This document shows positions 63,261 to 64,000 of a DNA stretch of 64,000 nt, in pieces (positions within the stretch are counted from its first letter, which is position 1; every line of letters starts with the position of its first letter). Source of the DNA: Mycolicibacterium rhodesiae JS60 (GTDB lineage: Bacteria; Actinomycetota; Actinomycetes; Mycobacteriales; Mycobacteriaceae); NCBI GenBank assembly GCA_000230935.2, contig AGIQ01000002.1, positions 248,001 to 312,000 of the forward strand. Direction: 5' to 3'. The notes beneath the pieces are model-generated. The model was not told where the DNA came from and ran no database searches. It saw only the letters and a program-made list of their open reading frames with translations. The translations under genes were made by a program, and so were the position numbers.

Positions 63261-64000
63261 TCAGGGCTCGACGGTCATCTCCACCAACACCCGCCGGAGC
63301 AGCTTCCCGGTCGCGTTGCGCGGCAGGTCGTCGAGGAAGACCACATCACGAGGCACCTTGTGGCGCGCCAGGTTGCGCTTGACGAACTCCTTGATCTCCT
63401 CCGCGTCGAGTTCGGCGCCAGGCTCGGGAACAATGAAGGCGCGCAGCCGTTTTCCAAACTCGTCGTCATCCACTCCAACCACCGCGACTTCGGCGACGTC
63501 GTCCCGAGACTCCAGCAGGTTCTCCACCTCCTGAGGGAAAACGTTCTCGCCGCCAGACACGATCATGTCGTCGTCGCGGCCGTCGACGAACAACAGTCCG
63601 TCGTCGGTGAAATGACCCATGTCGCCGGTGGACATATAGCCGTCGATGATCTGTTTGTGCCGGCCGTCGGTGTAGCCGGCGAACGGTGCGCCGTTGCGCA
63701 CGAAGATCCGCCCACGCCGGTTGCTGCCCGTCACCCGCTGATCATGCTCGTCGTAGAGCACCACCTCGCAGGTCACCGGAGCACGGCCTGCGGTTCCCGG
63801 TGCGGCGCGCAGTTCTTGGGGAGTAGCCACTGAGGCGATCGCGCACTCGGTGGAGCCGTACATGTTGTAGAGCACGTCGCCGAACAAGTCCTGTACCCGT
63901 TCCGACAGATCGGGGCTCAGTGCCGACCCCGCGACCAGGATCACCCTCAATGAAGATGTGTCGTACTTCGCGATCACGTCGGCACCGAGTTCGACGATCC
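63261..64000 (-). CDS. acyl-CoA synthetase (FadD-type, AMP-forming), 5'-truncated
   Basis: The frame stays open to the right edge, so only the C-terminal 245 or so residues are seen of an enzyme usually about 500-550 long. Motifs of the ANL family: YNMYGSTECA (A5), STGDMGHF (A7), GRDDDMIVSGGENVFPQEVE (A8 hinge) and the catalytic Lys in RNATGKLLRR (A10). It activates a carboxylic acid, probably a fatty acid, to its CoA ester. The exact substrate cannot be told. Confidence 0.93.
   Translation of the reverse strand, partial: IVELGADVIAKYDTSSLRVILVAGSALSPDLSERVQDLFGDVLYNMYGSTECAIASVATPQELRAAPGTAGRAPVTCEVVLYDEHDQRVTGSNRRGRIFVRNGAPFAGYTDGRHKQIIDGYMSTGDMGHFTDDGLLFVDGRDDDMIVSGGENVFPQEVENLLESRDDVAEVAVVGVDDDEFGKRLRAFIVPEPGAELDAEEIKEFVKRNLARHKVPRDVVFLDDLPRNATGKLLRRVLVEMTVEP

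Overview
The window is high-GC actinobacterial DNA, and its gene content points to a Mycobacterium of the environmental, rapidly growing kind (Mycolicibacterium-like). Hallmarks are a WS/DGAT acyltransferase, an antigen 85-type mycolyltransferase, mycothiol-linked enzyme families, an MmpS/MmpL pair, a cutinase, a DUF222/HNH (REP13E12-type) gene, a fused HadA/HadB dehydratase, a DUF1906 Tat protein and a DUF732 protein. Many start codons are GTG, and stop/start overlaps of 1-4 nt are common. I see no rRNA, tRNA or CRISPR array.

Layout. 1-2.8 kb: lipid acyltransferase (cut by the left edge), then a divergent SDR/TetR pair whose start region is a perfect palindrome. 2.9-6.9 kb: N-acetylglucosamine uptake and catabolism (PTS EIICB, divergent from EIIA-nagB-nagA). 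7-12 kb: DUF4262, antigen 85-like, VOC and DUF222/HNH genes, a DsbA-like protein and a maleylpyruvate isomerase-family protein. 12-17 kb: epoxide hydrolase-like enzyme, M15 peptidase, and a lytic transglycosylase lipoprotein that overlaps a DUF3516 helicase. 17-19 kb: MTA/SAH nucleosidase, CsbD protein with a tiny partner, and a nickel superoxide dismutase with its maturation protease. 19-25 kb: NUDIX, SDR/SnoaL, VOC, cutinase, aromatic hydroxylase and TenA genes. 25-30 kb: a KstR-like TetR repressor opposite an amidohydrolase / two-domain acyl-CoA dehydrogenase / amidohydrolase operon. 30-36 kb: L,D-transpeptidase-like/DUF1906 operon, and a sulfatase/membrane protein operon opposite a TetR repressor with paired palindromes. 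35.5-39.6 kb: tetR-mmpS-mmpL.

39.8-48 kb: an intact IS481-family element, with TIRs and a 6-bp duplication, sits exactly between two abutting convergent stop codons (small hypothetical gene and phospholipase D). It is followed by four tandem secreted C39-like cysteine-peptidase paralogues. Copies 2 and 4 keep the catalytic Cys and the preceding Gln; copies 1 and 3 have lost both. This array of alternating enzyme and pseudo-enzyme is the best candidate for an undescribed system here.

48-52.4 kb: release factor 3, SDR, DUF732 protein and the HadAB-like dehydratase. 52.4-62.9 kb: a signalling island. A minus-strand operon runs REC-PAS-GGDEF-EAL, hybrid kinase with three receivers, CheR, CheB. 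A separate plus-strand GAF-EAL-PAS-GGDEF protein stands opposite, and an internally deleted MFS gene lies between them. The right end holds an mmpS 5' remnant that still has an operator-like site matching the one at the intact mmpS, and a FadD-type acyl-CoA synthetase cut by the right edge.
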